DNA of 64,000 bases from Streptomyces sp. f51 (GTDB lineage Bacteria > Actinomycetota > Actinomycetes > Streptomycetales > Streptomycetaceae). Each line of letters opens with the position of its first letter. Position 1 is the stretch's first letter. The notes beneath the pieces are model-generated. The model ran no database searches and had not been told where the DNA came from. It was given only the letters and a program-made list of their open reading frames with translations. The translations under genes were made by a program, and so were the position numbers. The stretch spans positions 372,001 through 436,000 of the forward strand of contig NZ_CP149798.1 of assembly GCF_037940415.1 (NCBI RefSeq). The letters are read 5' to 3'. Shown here piece by piece: positions 1 through 7,561 of the stretch.

Positions 1-2948
1 ACCTGCGCCAGGACCCCACGGTGGCGGGGCTCGTCATCACGCTGCGGGACGTGACCGAGCAGCGGCGTCTGGAACACGAGCTGACCGAGCGCGCCTTCCA
101 CGATCCCCTGACCGGTCTGCCCAACCGGACCCTGCTCCTGGAGCGGATCGAGCGCGCGCTGCTGCGCAGCCGCCGCGGGGCGAGCCTGACCTGTCTGCTC
201 TTCATCGACCTCGACGACTTCAAGATGGTCAACGACACGATGGGGCACTCGACCGGCGACCATCTCCTGACGGCCGTCGGCGAACGGCTCTCGGGCGCCC
301 TGCGCCGCACGGACACCGCCGCACGGCTCGGGGGCGACGAGTTCGCGGTGCTGATGGAGGACGCGAAGAAACCGCTCGACGCCGAACTGCTCGCGGCGCA
401 GGTGATCCAGGCTCTGAGCAGGCCGTTCAGCCTCCGTGAGGGCTCGGTGAACGTGTCCGCGAGCGTCGGCGTGGCCACCGCGAGGGACAGCACGGACGCC
501 GAGGAACTCCTCGGCCACGCCGACCTGGCCCTCTACGCGGCGAAGGCGGCCGGCAAGCGGCAGTGGCGCAGGTTCCTGCCCCGGCTGCGGGTGCGGATGG
601 TGGAACGACACGATCTCCAGGCCCGTCTCGACGGCGCGGTGGCCCGGTCCGAGTTCACCCTGCGCTACCAGCCCGTCGTCGACATCGCCGCGGGCGAGGT
701 CGTCGGCTTCGAGGCCCTGGCCCGCTGGCCGCGTCCGCACCACGAGCCGGTTCCGCCCGACCAGTTCATCGCCCTCGCCGAGGAGACCGGGCACATCACA
801 CCGCTGGGTGCGTGGGTGCTGTCGAACGCCGTCACCGACATGGCCGGACTTCAGAGGTCGGCCCACGGGGCCGACCCGCCGTACGTCAGCGTCAACGTCT
901 CCCCCCGCCAGTTCCGCGACAGCGGCTTCCTCGGCGAGGTGCGCAAGGCGCTGGAGACTCCGGGACTTGCGCCCGGGTCGCTCCAGCTGGAGCTCACCGA
1001 GACGGTGCTGATGCGCCGGGACGCCCAGATCCAGGCGGTGCTGTACTCGCTCAAGGATCTCGGCGTGCACATAGCCGTCGACGACTTCGGCAGCGGCTAC
1101 TCGTCGCTGCGGTACCTGCGGGACTTCCCCGTCGACGTACTGAAGATCGACAAGACGTTCATCGACGACATCGCGCTGGACACTCGACAGGTCGCGCTGG
1201 TCGAGGGAATAGTCGGTCTCGCCGACACACTGGGTATCCAGGTGATCGCCGAGGGGATCGAGGATCCGGTGCAGCGGGATCTCCTGGCCGGCATGGGATG
1301 CCGGTTCGGACAGGGGTTCCTCTTCGCCCGGCCGATGACGGTGCAGCAGAGCGAGTTCCTGCTGCGGCAGCGCGACGGGGTTCGCAACCCGGTACGGCCC
1401 ACCGCCGCGAAGGCGGAAACGAGGTACGGAATGGGACAGACGGAGCCGGCGCCCGCCGACCCCCACGACGATCGGCCGTCCCCGCCCGAGACGGCGCAGA
1501 CCGACGGCGAACGGACGGAGGGCCCGCGACCCGAAGGCCCACAGCCCGAGAACCCCCGACAGGACGGCCCGCCGGCCGAGCAGACCCGATCCGGCGGCCC
1601 TCCGGCCGACAGCACACGCCCCGACCTCCCTCGGTCCGAGAACGAGCGGTCCGACGACCCGCGGACCGGGAACCCACGCTCCGACGGAGGGCCCGCCGAG
1701 GGCACACGCCGGTCCAGGCGCTGGCGGGACCTGGAGCATCTGCGGCAGACCAGCCCCATGAGCGACGCCGTCCTGGACGAGGTGCGCGGCCGGCACATCC
1801 GCAGCGGCGACCACTGGATGATCGACTTCGCCTCCTGCAACTACCTCGGCTTCGACTGCGATCCGGAGATCATCCAGGCGATCGAGCCGGCCGTACGGCG
1901 CTGGGGCACCCACCCCAGCTGGTCGCGGCTCATCGGCAGTCCCCGGCTGTACCCCGACATCGAGGAGCGGCTCGCCGACCTGCTCGGTGCGCCGGACACG
2001 CTGCTGCTCCCCACGGCGACCCTGATCCACGCCTCGGTGATCCCCGCCCTGGCCGGCCCCGGCCATGTCTTCGTCGAGGCCACGGCGCACCGGACCGTGT
2101 TCGACGGATGCGTGGGGGCCCGCGGACAGGGGGCGACGCTGCGCCGCTTCCACGTCGGGCGCCTCGACGAACTGGCCACGATGCTGGACGAGGTCCCCGC
2201 GGGCCTGCCCCGGCTGGTCTGTCTGGACGGCGTGAACAGCATGAGCGGGAACATCCCCGACCTGCCGGCCCTGGCCGCGGTGTGCAGGCCGCGGAACGCC
2301 CTGATGTACATCGACGACGCACACGGCTTCGGCGTCATCGGGGAGCGCCGCCCGAACGAGTCGTGTCCGTACGGCGACCGCGGCAACAGCGTCGTACGGC
2401 ACACCGGGGAGTCGTACGAGGGGATCGTGCTCGTCGGCGGGTTCTCCAAGGCATACTCGTCGCTGCTGGCCTTCCTCGCGCTGCCCAGTTCACTCAAGGA
2501 CCGGCTCAAGACCACCGCGGCCCCCTACCTCTACTCGGGCCCCTCGCCCACCGCCTCCCTCGCCACGGCGCTGGCCGGCCTCGACGTCAACGACAGCCGC
2601 GGGGACGCCATCCGAGCCGATCTGTACCGCAAGACCGGGCGGGTGCTCGATCATCTGGAGGAAATCGGGGCGGGCACGCTGAACACGGACCGCCTTCCGA
2701 TCATCGAGATCCCGCTGGCGGACGCCGACGACCTGGACGCGGTCGGCGGGTTCCTGTGGGACAACGGCATCTACGTGACCCTGGCGGCCTATCCCCTCGT
2801 ACCGCGCGACCGGGTCGGATTCCGGGTCCAGCTGACCGCGCTCAACTCCGACGAGGACGTCGACCGGCTCAACGACACACTGACGCGGCTCACCGAGCGC
2901 TATCGGCTGCGGCCGAGGGACGGAGTCCACGATGACGGTGCTCAATGA
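1..2948 (+). CDS. PAS-GGDEF-EAL cyclic-di-GMP protein fused to an alpha-oxoamine synthase (5' partial)
   Basis: The gene enters from the left edge; the frame is open from base 3 and the true start is not visible. In order it shows the end of a PAS/PAC segment (to about base 90), a GGDEF domain (95-560, RLGGDEFAVL intact), an EAL domain (600-1380, with FEALARW, ELTET, DDFGSGYSSL, KIDKTFI and EGIE), a Pro/Gly/Arg/acidic linker of about 110 residues (1381-1720), and a full PLP enzyme of the alpha-oxoamine synthase family (1721-2930, with DDAHGFG and the PLP-lysine motif GGFSKAYSS). GGDEF domains make c-di-GMP and EAL domains cleave it; oxoamine synthases join an acyl-CoA to an amino acid with loss of CO2. 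No stop separates the two halves. An in-frame ATG at 1431 preceded by GAGG (1421-1424) could start the PLP enzyme separately. The 3' end overlaps the methyltransferase gene by 17 bp. Domain calls are secure; the acyl product is unknown. Confidence 0.88.
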   Translation, partial: LRQDPTVAGLVITLRDVTEQRRLEHELTERAFHDPLTGLPNRTLLLERIERALLRSRRGASLTCLLFIDLDDFKMVNDTMGHSTGDHLLTAVGERLSGALRRTDTAARLGGDEFAVLMEDAKKPLDAELLAAQVIQALSRPFSLREGSVNVSASVGVATARDSTDAEELLGHADLALYAAKAAGKRQWRRFLPRLRVRMVERHDLQARLDGAVARSEFTLRYQPVVDIAAGEVVGFEALARWPRPHHEPVPPDQFIALAEETGHITPLGAWVLSNAVTDMAGLQRSAHGADPPYVSVNVSPRQFRDSGFLGEVRKALETPGLAPGSLQLELTETVLMRRDAQIQAVLYSLKDLGVHIAVDDFGSGYSSLRYLRDFPVDVLKIDKTFIDDIALDTRQVALVEGIVGLADTLGIQVIAEGIEDPVQRDLLAGMGCRFGQGFLFARPMTVQQSEFLLRQRDGVRNPVRPTAAKAETRYGMGQTEPAPADPHDDRPSPPETAQTDGERTEGPRPEGPQPENPRQDGPPAEQTRSGGPPADSTRPDLPRSENERSDDPRTGNPRSDGGPAEGTRRSRRWRDLEHLRQTSPMSDAVLDEVRGRHIRSGDHWMIDFASCNYLGFDCDPEIIQAIEPAVRRWGTHPSWSRLIGSPRLYPDIEERLADLLGAPDTLLLPTATLIHASVIPALAGPGHVFVEATAHRTVFDGCVGARGQGATLRRFHVGRLDELATMLDEVPAGLPRLVCLDGVNSMSGNIPDLPALAAVCRPRNALMYIDDAHGFGVIGERRPNESCPYGDRGNSVVRHTGESYEGIVLVGGFSKAYSSLLAFLALPSSLKDRLKTTAAPYLYSGPSPTASLATALAGLDVNDSRGDAIRADLYRKTGRVLDHLEEIGAGTLNTDRLPIIEIPLADADDLDAVGGFLWDNGIYVTLAAYPLVPRDRVGFRVQLTALNSDEDVDRLNDTLTRLTERYRLRPRDGVHDDGAQ

Positions 2949-3675
2949 CGACGTGGACTGGGACAGCTGGCCGGTCGAGGACTATCTGGCGGAGAACTAC
3001 CGCGAGTTGCATCCGTCGGACGCGGCCGTCATCGCCCACCACAGCGCGTTCTACCGGCAGTTCGCGCCGGGCACCGTCGCCCGGTCCGCGGAGATCGGGG
3101 CGGGTCCCAACCTCTACCCGCTGATCCTCGCGTCCGCCGCCAGCCGCCGTATCGACGCCGTCGAGGCGGGCGCCTCCAACGCCGCCTATCTGGCACGGCA
3201 GTTGAGTGGGCCGCCGGACCGGAGCTGGCTGCCCTTCCACGCGTTGTGCCGCAGTCTCGACCCCGGCGTACCCGAGACCCTGGAGGAGTCGCTGGCCCCG
3301 GTGCGGCTCGTGCACGGCGACCTGCGGTCCGTCGAACCGGGGAGCTACGAGCTCGTCTCCATGCACTTCGTCGCCGAGGGTGCCACCGAGGACTTCGCGG
3401 AGTTCGAGGACTTCTGCCGCCGGTTCGTCGCGTGCGCCGAGCCCGGCGGGCATCTGGTCGCCGCCTTCATGGAGAACATGCCGACCTACCGGATCGGCGC
3501 CGACTCGCGCTGGCCCGGCTGCCCGGTGGACACCGACGTGATCACCGAGGTGTTCACGCCGCTCACCGACCGGCTCACGGTCGACCGCATCCCGTCGGAC
3601 CCGACCCTGCCGGACTACGGGGACTCCGGGATGATCCTGCTCACCGGGACGGCCGCGGCCTCACCCACCGGATGA
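2932..3675 (+). CDS. SAM-dependent methyltransferase, NNMT/PNMT/TEMT-like
   Basis: This 247-residue protein has a class I methyltransferase SAM loop (AEIGAGPNLYP, about residues 51-61) followed by an acidic strand end (DAVEAG) and a later hydrophobic strand and Gly turn (CAEPGGHLVAAFM). The arrangement resembles the NNMT/PNMT/TEMT group, which methylates small amines or thiols. Its ATG lies inside the last codons of the upstream oxoamine synthase, so the two are probably translationally coupled and act on the same small molecule: the PLP enzyme would make an amino-ketone and this enzyme would methylate it. That pathway link is inference; the substrate is unknown. Confidence 0.85.
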   Translation: MTVLNDDVDWDSWPVEDYLAENYRELHPSDAAVIAHHSAFYRQFAPGTVARSAEIGAGPNLYPLILASAASRRIDAVEAGASNAAYLARQLSGPPDRSWLPFHALCRSLDPGVPETLEESLAPVRLVHGDLRSVEPGSYELVSMHFVAEGATEDFAEFEDFCRRFVACAEPGGHLVAAFMENMPTYRIGADSRWPGCPVDTDVITEVFTPLTDRLTVDRIPSDPTLPDYGDSGMILLTGTAAASPTG

Positions 3676-3729
3676 GTCCGCGCCGCCCCTCCCGGCCGCG
3701 AGCCCGGCGGGGCCCTGCGGTCGTTCCGC

Positions 3730-4587
3730 TCAACCGAGTTCCAGCGACGTCACTCCGTGGACGCGGTCGCGCGCCGATGCCCTGACGGGCCCGGTGTACA
3801 TACGGGCCGTCTCGAAGGAGGGGCTCAGGCCGAGCTCCTCCACCAGGGCGACGGCCGCCGTGTTCGACCGGGGCACGTCCACGGCGAGCTCCTTGCCGCC
3901 CGCGTCGGCGGCGAGCGCGGTGAACAGGGCGCGGGCGTCGTCGGCGGTGTCGGCGAACAGCGGGCCGACGCGCAGGCAGTCACGCGCCGGACGGATCACG
4001 GCGTATCCGCTCAGCCGGCCGCCGTCGGCGTGGCGGACGAAGGTGCGGTGCCCGGGGGCGGTCAGCCACGACTCCAGGAACACCGGCCGGTCGGCCGGGT
4101 GGCAGGCGCTGTCGTACGCCGTGATCGCTTCGTGGTCGGCGCCGCCCGCGGCACGCACGCCCGACGGCTCCGGCCCCACGGGGACCACACCGGTGAACCG
4201 GGCCGTCCTGTAGGCGAGTTCGAAGCCGGACTTGCGGTAGTTGTCCTGCTGCGCGACCACGCCGTCGAGGCCGACGGTCCGGTCGCCCGCGTGGGCGAGG
4301 GCCGTCTCCCAGGTGGCGAGACCGTAACCCTTCCCGCGCAGATCGGGGCGCACGAGATAGAAGCCCAGGAAGGCGTAGTCGGCGCTGTAGTTGACGACCG
4401 AGATGGCCGAGACCGGTTCCCCGCCGACGCGTCCGATGAAGAAGCCCGCGGGATCCTGCGCGAAGAAGCTCGCGCTGTCGGACAGGCCGGGGTTCCAGCC
4501 CTCGTCCGCCGCCCAGCCCCCGACGACCTTCCAGTCGTCGAGCGTGGCCTGGCCGACGACGAGGCCGTCCGGTCCCGGAGAGATCAT
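3730..4587 (-). CDS. GNAT family N-acetyltransferase with tandem acetyltransferase folds
   Basis: The 285-residue protein has an N-terminal GNAT domain with the acetyl-CoA pyrophosphate loop motif RPDLRGKGYGLATWE (residues about 85-100) and a C-terminal half that looks like a second, degenerate GNAT fold (Acetyltransf_18 type, ending ELGLSPSFETARMYTG). Such proteins acetylate small amines; the substrate here cannot be told. The ATG at 4587 was chosen because the conserved fold starts a few residues later (ATLDDWKVVGGW); the frame stays open upstream but that stretch is Arg/Pro-rich and does not look like protein. It converges on the methyltransferase gene. Confidence 0.85.
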   Translation of the reverse strand: MISPGPDGLVVGQATLDDWKVVGGWAADEGWNPGLSDSASFFAQDPAGFFIGRVGGEPVSAISVVNYSADYAFLGFYLVRPDLRGKGYGLATWETALAHAGDRTVGLDGVVAQQDNYRKSGFELAYRTARFTGVVPVGPEPSGVRAAGGADHEAITAYDSACHPADRPVFLESWLTAPGHRTFVRHADGGRLSGYAVIRPARDCLRVGPLFADTADDARALFTALAADAGGKELAVDVPRSNTAAVALVEELGLSPSFETARMYTGPVRASARDRVHGVTSLELG

Positions 4588-4807
4588 GGGGCACTCCAAT
4601 GCGTACGGGTGGGGTGTGCGCCGGTGTACGGGGGCGCACAGTGCGCCGGCCGGTCGCCCGGCAGCATCCTCGCCGATCTCCGCGCGGACCGCAGCGACGG
4701 GCGCGGTCCACGGGGCCGGATTCGGCCACCGGGGCGGACCCGCTCCGTACGCGCACCGCGACACCGCTCGCCGGGCGCCGGGCGACCGCACCCGGGGAGG
4801 ACGCGGA

Positions 4808-4843
4808 GGAGGCTCCGCCGGTCACCCGTCCGGTGGAGCCTCC
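4808..4843 (-). terminator. strong hairpin downstream of the chaplin gene
   Basis: GGAGGCTCC (4808-4816) pairs perfectly with GGAGCCTCC (4835-4843), and an inner CCGG/CCGG extends the stem after one mismatch. It begins about 20 bases past the chaplin stop codon, the position of a rho-independent-like terminator in Streptomyces, where U-runs are often missing. Confidence 0.65.
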
Positions 4844-4862
4844 CGTCCGTGATCGCCGCGGG

Positions 4863-5663
4863 TCAGCGCACCGAGGCCGGCCGGAACCGGCGGTACAGGA
4901 CGGCGCCGCCCAGCAGCATCGCCGCACTCGCCGCGACGGCGGACATCGTGCCGTCGGCACCCGTGTGGGCGAGGGTGGCCGCGGTCCCGCCCGGCGGCAG
5001 CGCCTTCCCCGGCGTTCCGGAGTCGGGCGTCACCGCGGACGGGGTGGACGGCTTCGGCTCCGGCCTGGCGGGGTGGTGCGCCCGCACCGGCCCCGTGCCC
5101 GGGGTGTTGGCCGACTGGTTCCCGACGGCCGGGTTGCCGAGGCCGACCACCGTCACGGAGTTGCCGCTGACGTTGACCGGGAGGTCCACCGGGAGCTGGA
5201 GGCCGTTGCCCGAGAGGACACCCGGCGAATCCTTTCCGCGCCCGTGCGCGACCGCACCTCCGCCGTCACGGCCGCCGGCCTCGCCGACCGAACCGCCGTA
5301 CCCCGCACCACCGTGCCCGACCGTGCCGCCGTGCGTCCCGGCGCCGCCGTGCCGTCCGCCGCCGTGCGCCCCCGCTCCGCCGTGCCGTCCTGGGCCGCCG
5401 GTCACGGCGCTCCCGCCTCCGCCCGCGGTGTCGGCGCAGCGGTTGCCCGCGGCGGGATTGAGCAGCCCGGCCACGTTCACCGTGTTCCCGCACAGGTTCA
5501 CCGGGACGTGCACGGGCAGTTGGACGGTGTTGCCCGAGATCAGTCCGGGCGAGCCCGCCGCCGCGCCCTCGGCCGCGGAGTCGGCGTGCGCCGGCACCAC
5601 CGCGGCCAGCGCGCCCGAGGCGGCGGCCGCGGCGATCAAACCATTTCGGGTCACCCGTTTCAT
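4863..5663 (-). CDS. long chaplin with two chaplin domains and an LAHTG sorting signal
   Basis: This 266-residue surface protein begins with a signal peptide (MKRVTRNGLIAAAAASG..AHA), then chaplin domain 1 (about residues 38-79, ..GLISGNTVQLPVHVPVNLCG.. with two Cys), a Gly/His-rich linker (HGGAGAHGGGRHGG type), chaplin domain 2 (..GVLSGNGLQLPVDLPVNVSG..), a Pro-rich wall-spanning stretch, the sortase motif LAHTG, a hydrophobic helix and an Arg-rich tail. Long chaplins are anchored to peptidoglycan by sortase and help coat aerial hyphae and spores with the amyloid rodlet layer. Domain 2 has Ser where domain 1 has its two Cys, so only domain 1 can form the disulphide. The ATG at 5663 follows an AGGAAG ribosome site and gives a proper signal peptide. 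Confidence 0.95.
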   Translation of the reverse strand: MKRVTRNGLIAAAAASGALAAVVPAHADSAAEGAAAGSPGLISGNTVQLPVHVPVNLCGNTVNVAGLLNPAAGNRCADTAGGGGSAVTGGPGRHGGAGAHGGGRHGGAGTHGGTVGHGGAGYGGSVGEAGGRDGGGAVAHGRGKDSPGVLSGNGLQLPVDLPVNVSGNSVTVVGLGNPAVGNQSANTPGTGPVRAHHPARPEPKPSTPSAVTPDSGTPGKALPPGGTAATLAHTGADGTMSAVAASAAMLLGGAVLYRRFRPASVR

Positions 5664-5917
5664 ACGTTCACTGCCTTCCTGACAACGCCGTGGGCGCTCG
5701 CCCACATTGCCAAGAACGCCGACGACCGGCCCGAGTTATGGCTTGTCGGCCTTTCACCCCTTCGAGGGTCAGGTATTTCGAACGGCTCCCGGGCCCCGGG
5801 GGACAACCGCGCGGGACGGGGACGCCCGGCGGTCCGGCCCGCCCGGAGGCGGGTCCCCGAGGCCGCGTCTATCGTGATCCGGGAGGTATGGCCGGTCCAC
5901 CGCAGCTGGAGGCAGGC

Positions 5918-7495
5918 ATGCTGTCCGTGCACCAACGCTTCGCGGTCGTGGGGGCCGCGACCGCGACCCTGACCCTGCTGGCCGCCGGCCTGCCGGCGGC
6001 GACGGCGACGGCCGACGACGGGCCCGACCTGTCCTCCTTCTACCGCCAGAAGATCGCGTGGTCGGCGTGCAAGGGCGACGGCATGCCCAAGGACCTGCAA
6101 TGCGGCAAGGTCACCGTCCCGCTGGACTACGCGCACCCGGATCGCGGCTCCCTCGACCTGGCGCTGGCCCGTTACCGGGCGACGGGCCATTCCCGGGGTT
6201 CGGTGCTGCTGAACTTCGGCGGCCCGGGCGGCGCCGGCATACCCGGGCTCGCCGCGGGCGGCAAGGACTTCATGGGTCTGACGAACGGCTACGACGTGGT
6301 GACCTTCGACCCGCGCGGCGTCGGCCGTTCCTCGCCCGTCAGCTGCGGCGACGGCGCGGACGAGATCTTCGGGACGACGGCCACGGGCTCCGACGTGCAG
6401 GCCGCGCTCAAGGCGGTCAAGAGGGCGGCCGACACCTGCGCGAGGCATTCGGGGGCGGTCCTCCCCCACATCGGTACGGTCAACGCCTCCCGCGACCTGG
6501 ACGTGATGCGCCAGGCCCTCGGCGACAAGAAGCTCAACTACCTCGGATTCTCGTACGGGACGCGGCTCGGCGCGGTGTACGCGGCCCAGTTCCCGAAGAG
6601 GACGGGACGGATGGTCCTCGACGGCGTGGACACCCTCACCGAGCCGATCACCGAGCAGGGCCTGGCCGGCGCGGCGGGCCAGCAGACCGCTCTCGACGAC
6701 TTCGTCACCTGGTGCGCGAAGAACATGGCCTGCCCGTTCGGACAGGACGGGCGCAGCGCGGGCGAGCAGGTGGTCCAGCTCGTGAAGTCGCTCGACGAGG
6801 AGCCGGTGCCCTCGGACTACGGCCAGGAATTCACCGGACAGGACCTGGTGGGGGCGATCGGCCAGGCGCTGTACAGCAAGGCGATGTGGCCCGTCCTCGA
6901 ACAGGCCCTCAGTCTGCTGGTCCAGGACGGCGACACCCACGGACTCACCCAGCTGTACGGCGGCGCCTCCCTGCCCGCCACCTCCACGCCCGTGCGGCAG
7001 CGGGCGAAGCACAGCGGCCTCGTGGACGCGGAGGACGTCCCGCTCGACAACCTCCCCGCCGCCCTGATGGCCGTCAACTGCGCCGACGACCCCGACCGGC
7101 CCGGCGCCGCCGAGGTCGCCCGGCAGGTGGCGGGGCTGCGAGCCGCCTACGACGAGGCCTCGCCCGTCTTCGGCCGCTACCGCCTCGCCCAGGTCCTGAT
7201 GTGCTACGGCCGTCCGAAGGGCACCGACTACATACGCGAGAAGGTCCGTGACGTCCCCGCCACGAAGATGCTGCTCGTCGGCACGCGCGGGGACCCGGCG
7301 ACCCCGTACCGCTGGACCGAGGAGACCGCCAAGCGCCTCGGTTCGTCCGCGGTGGTGCTCGACAACAAGGGCGAGGGACACACCGGGTACGCGTCCTCGA
7401 AGTGCGTGCACAACAAGGTCGACGACTTCCTGCTGTACGGGTCGCTGCCGGCCAGCGGCAGCTCCTGCGCGCCGGAGAACGCGGACGGCTACTGA
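5918..7495 (+). CDS. secreted alpha/beta-hydrolase peptidase (tripeptidyl aminopeptidase-like, TAP family)
   Basis: The 525-residue enzyme has a secretory signal peptide (residues 1-32, ending ATATADDG), an N-terminal hydrolase half with the oxyanion motif LNFGGPGGAG and nucleophile elbow GFSYG, and a C-terminal TAP-like domain with the catalytic Asp (GTRGDPATP) and His (EGHTGY). This is the Streptomyces SlpD/SlpE/TAP type, exported peptidases that trim tripeptides or similar substrates from protein N termini. The ATG at 5918 was chosen because GGAGG (5908-5912) sits at ideal spacing and the signal peptide starts there. It is divergent from the chaplin gene over a 254-bp intergenic region. 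Confidence 0.92.
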   Translation: MLSVHQRFAVVGAATATLTLLAAGLPAATATADDGPDLSSFYRQKIAWSACKGDGMPKDLQCGKVTVPLDYAHPDRGSLDLALARYRATGHSRGSVLLNFGGPGGAGIPGLAAGGKDFMGLTNGYDVVTFDPRGVGRSSPVSCGDGADEIFGTTATGSDVQAALKAVKRAADTCARHSGAVLPHIGTVNASRDLDVMRQALGDKKLNYLGFSYGTRLGAVYAAQFPKRTGRMVLDGVDTLTEPITEQGLAGAAGQQTALDDFVTWCAKNMACPFGQDGRSAGEQVVQLVKSLDEEPVPSDYGQEFTGQDLVGAIGQALYSKAMWPVLEQALSLLVQDGDTHGLTQLYGGASLPATSTPVRQRAKHSGLVDAEDVPLDNLPAALMAVNCADDPDRPGAAEVARQVAGLRAAYDEASPVFGRYRLAQVLMCYGRPKGTDYIREKVRDVPATKMLLVGTRGDPATPYRWTEETAKRLGSSAVVLDNKGEGHTGYASSKCVHNKVDDFLLYGSLPASGSSCAPENADGY

Positions 7496-7561
7496 CGGGC
7501 ACTCCCCCGGGGGTGAGGGAGACGGTCCGGGCGGGTGTCCCGATCAGCGGCTTTCGTCCCC

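Noticed and set aside
3757..5682. Very long open plus-strand frame across the GNAT and chaplin genes
   Set aside because: It is antisense to two clear genes, has Arg/Gly/Pro-heavy composition with no motif, and is the expected shadow of high-GC coding strands.
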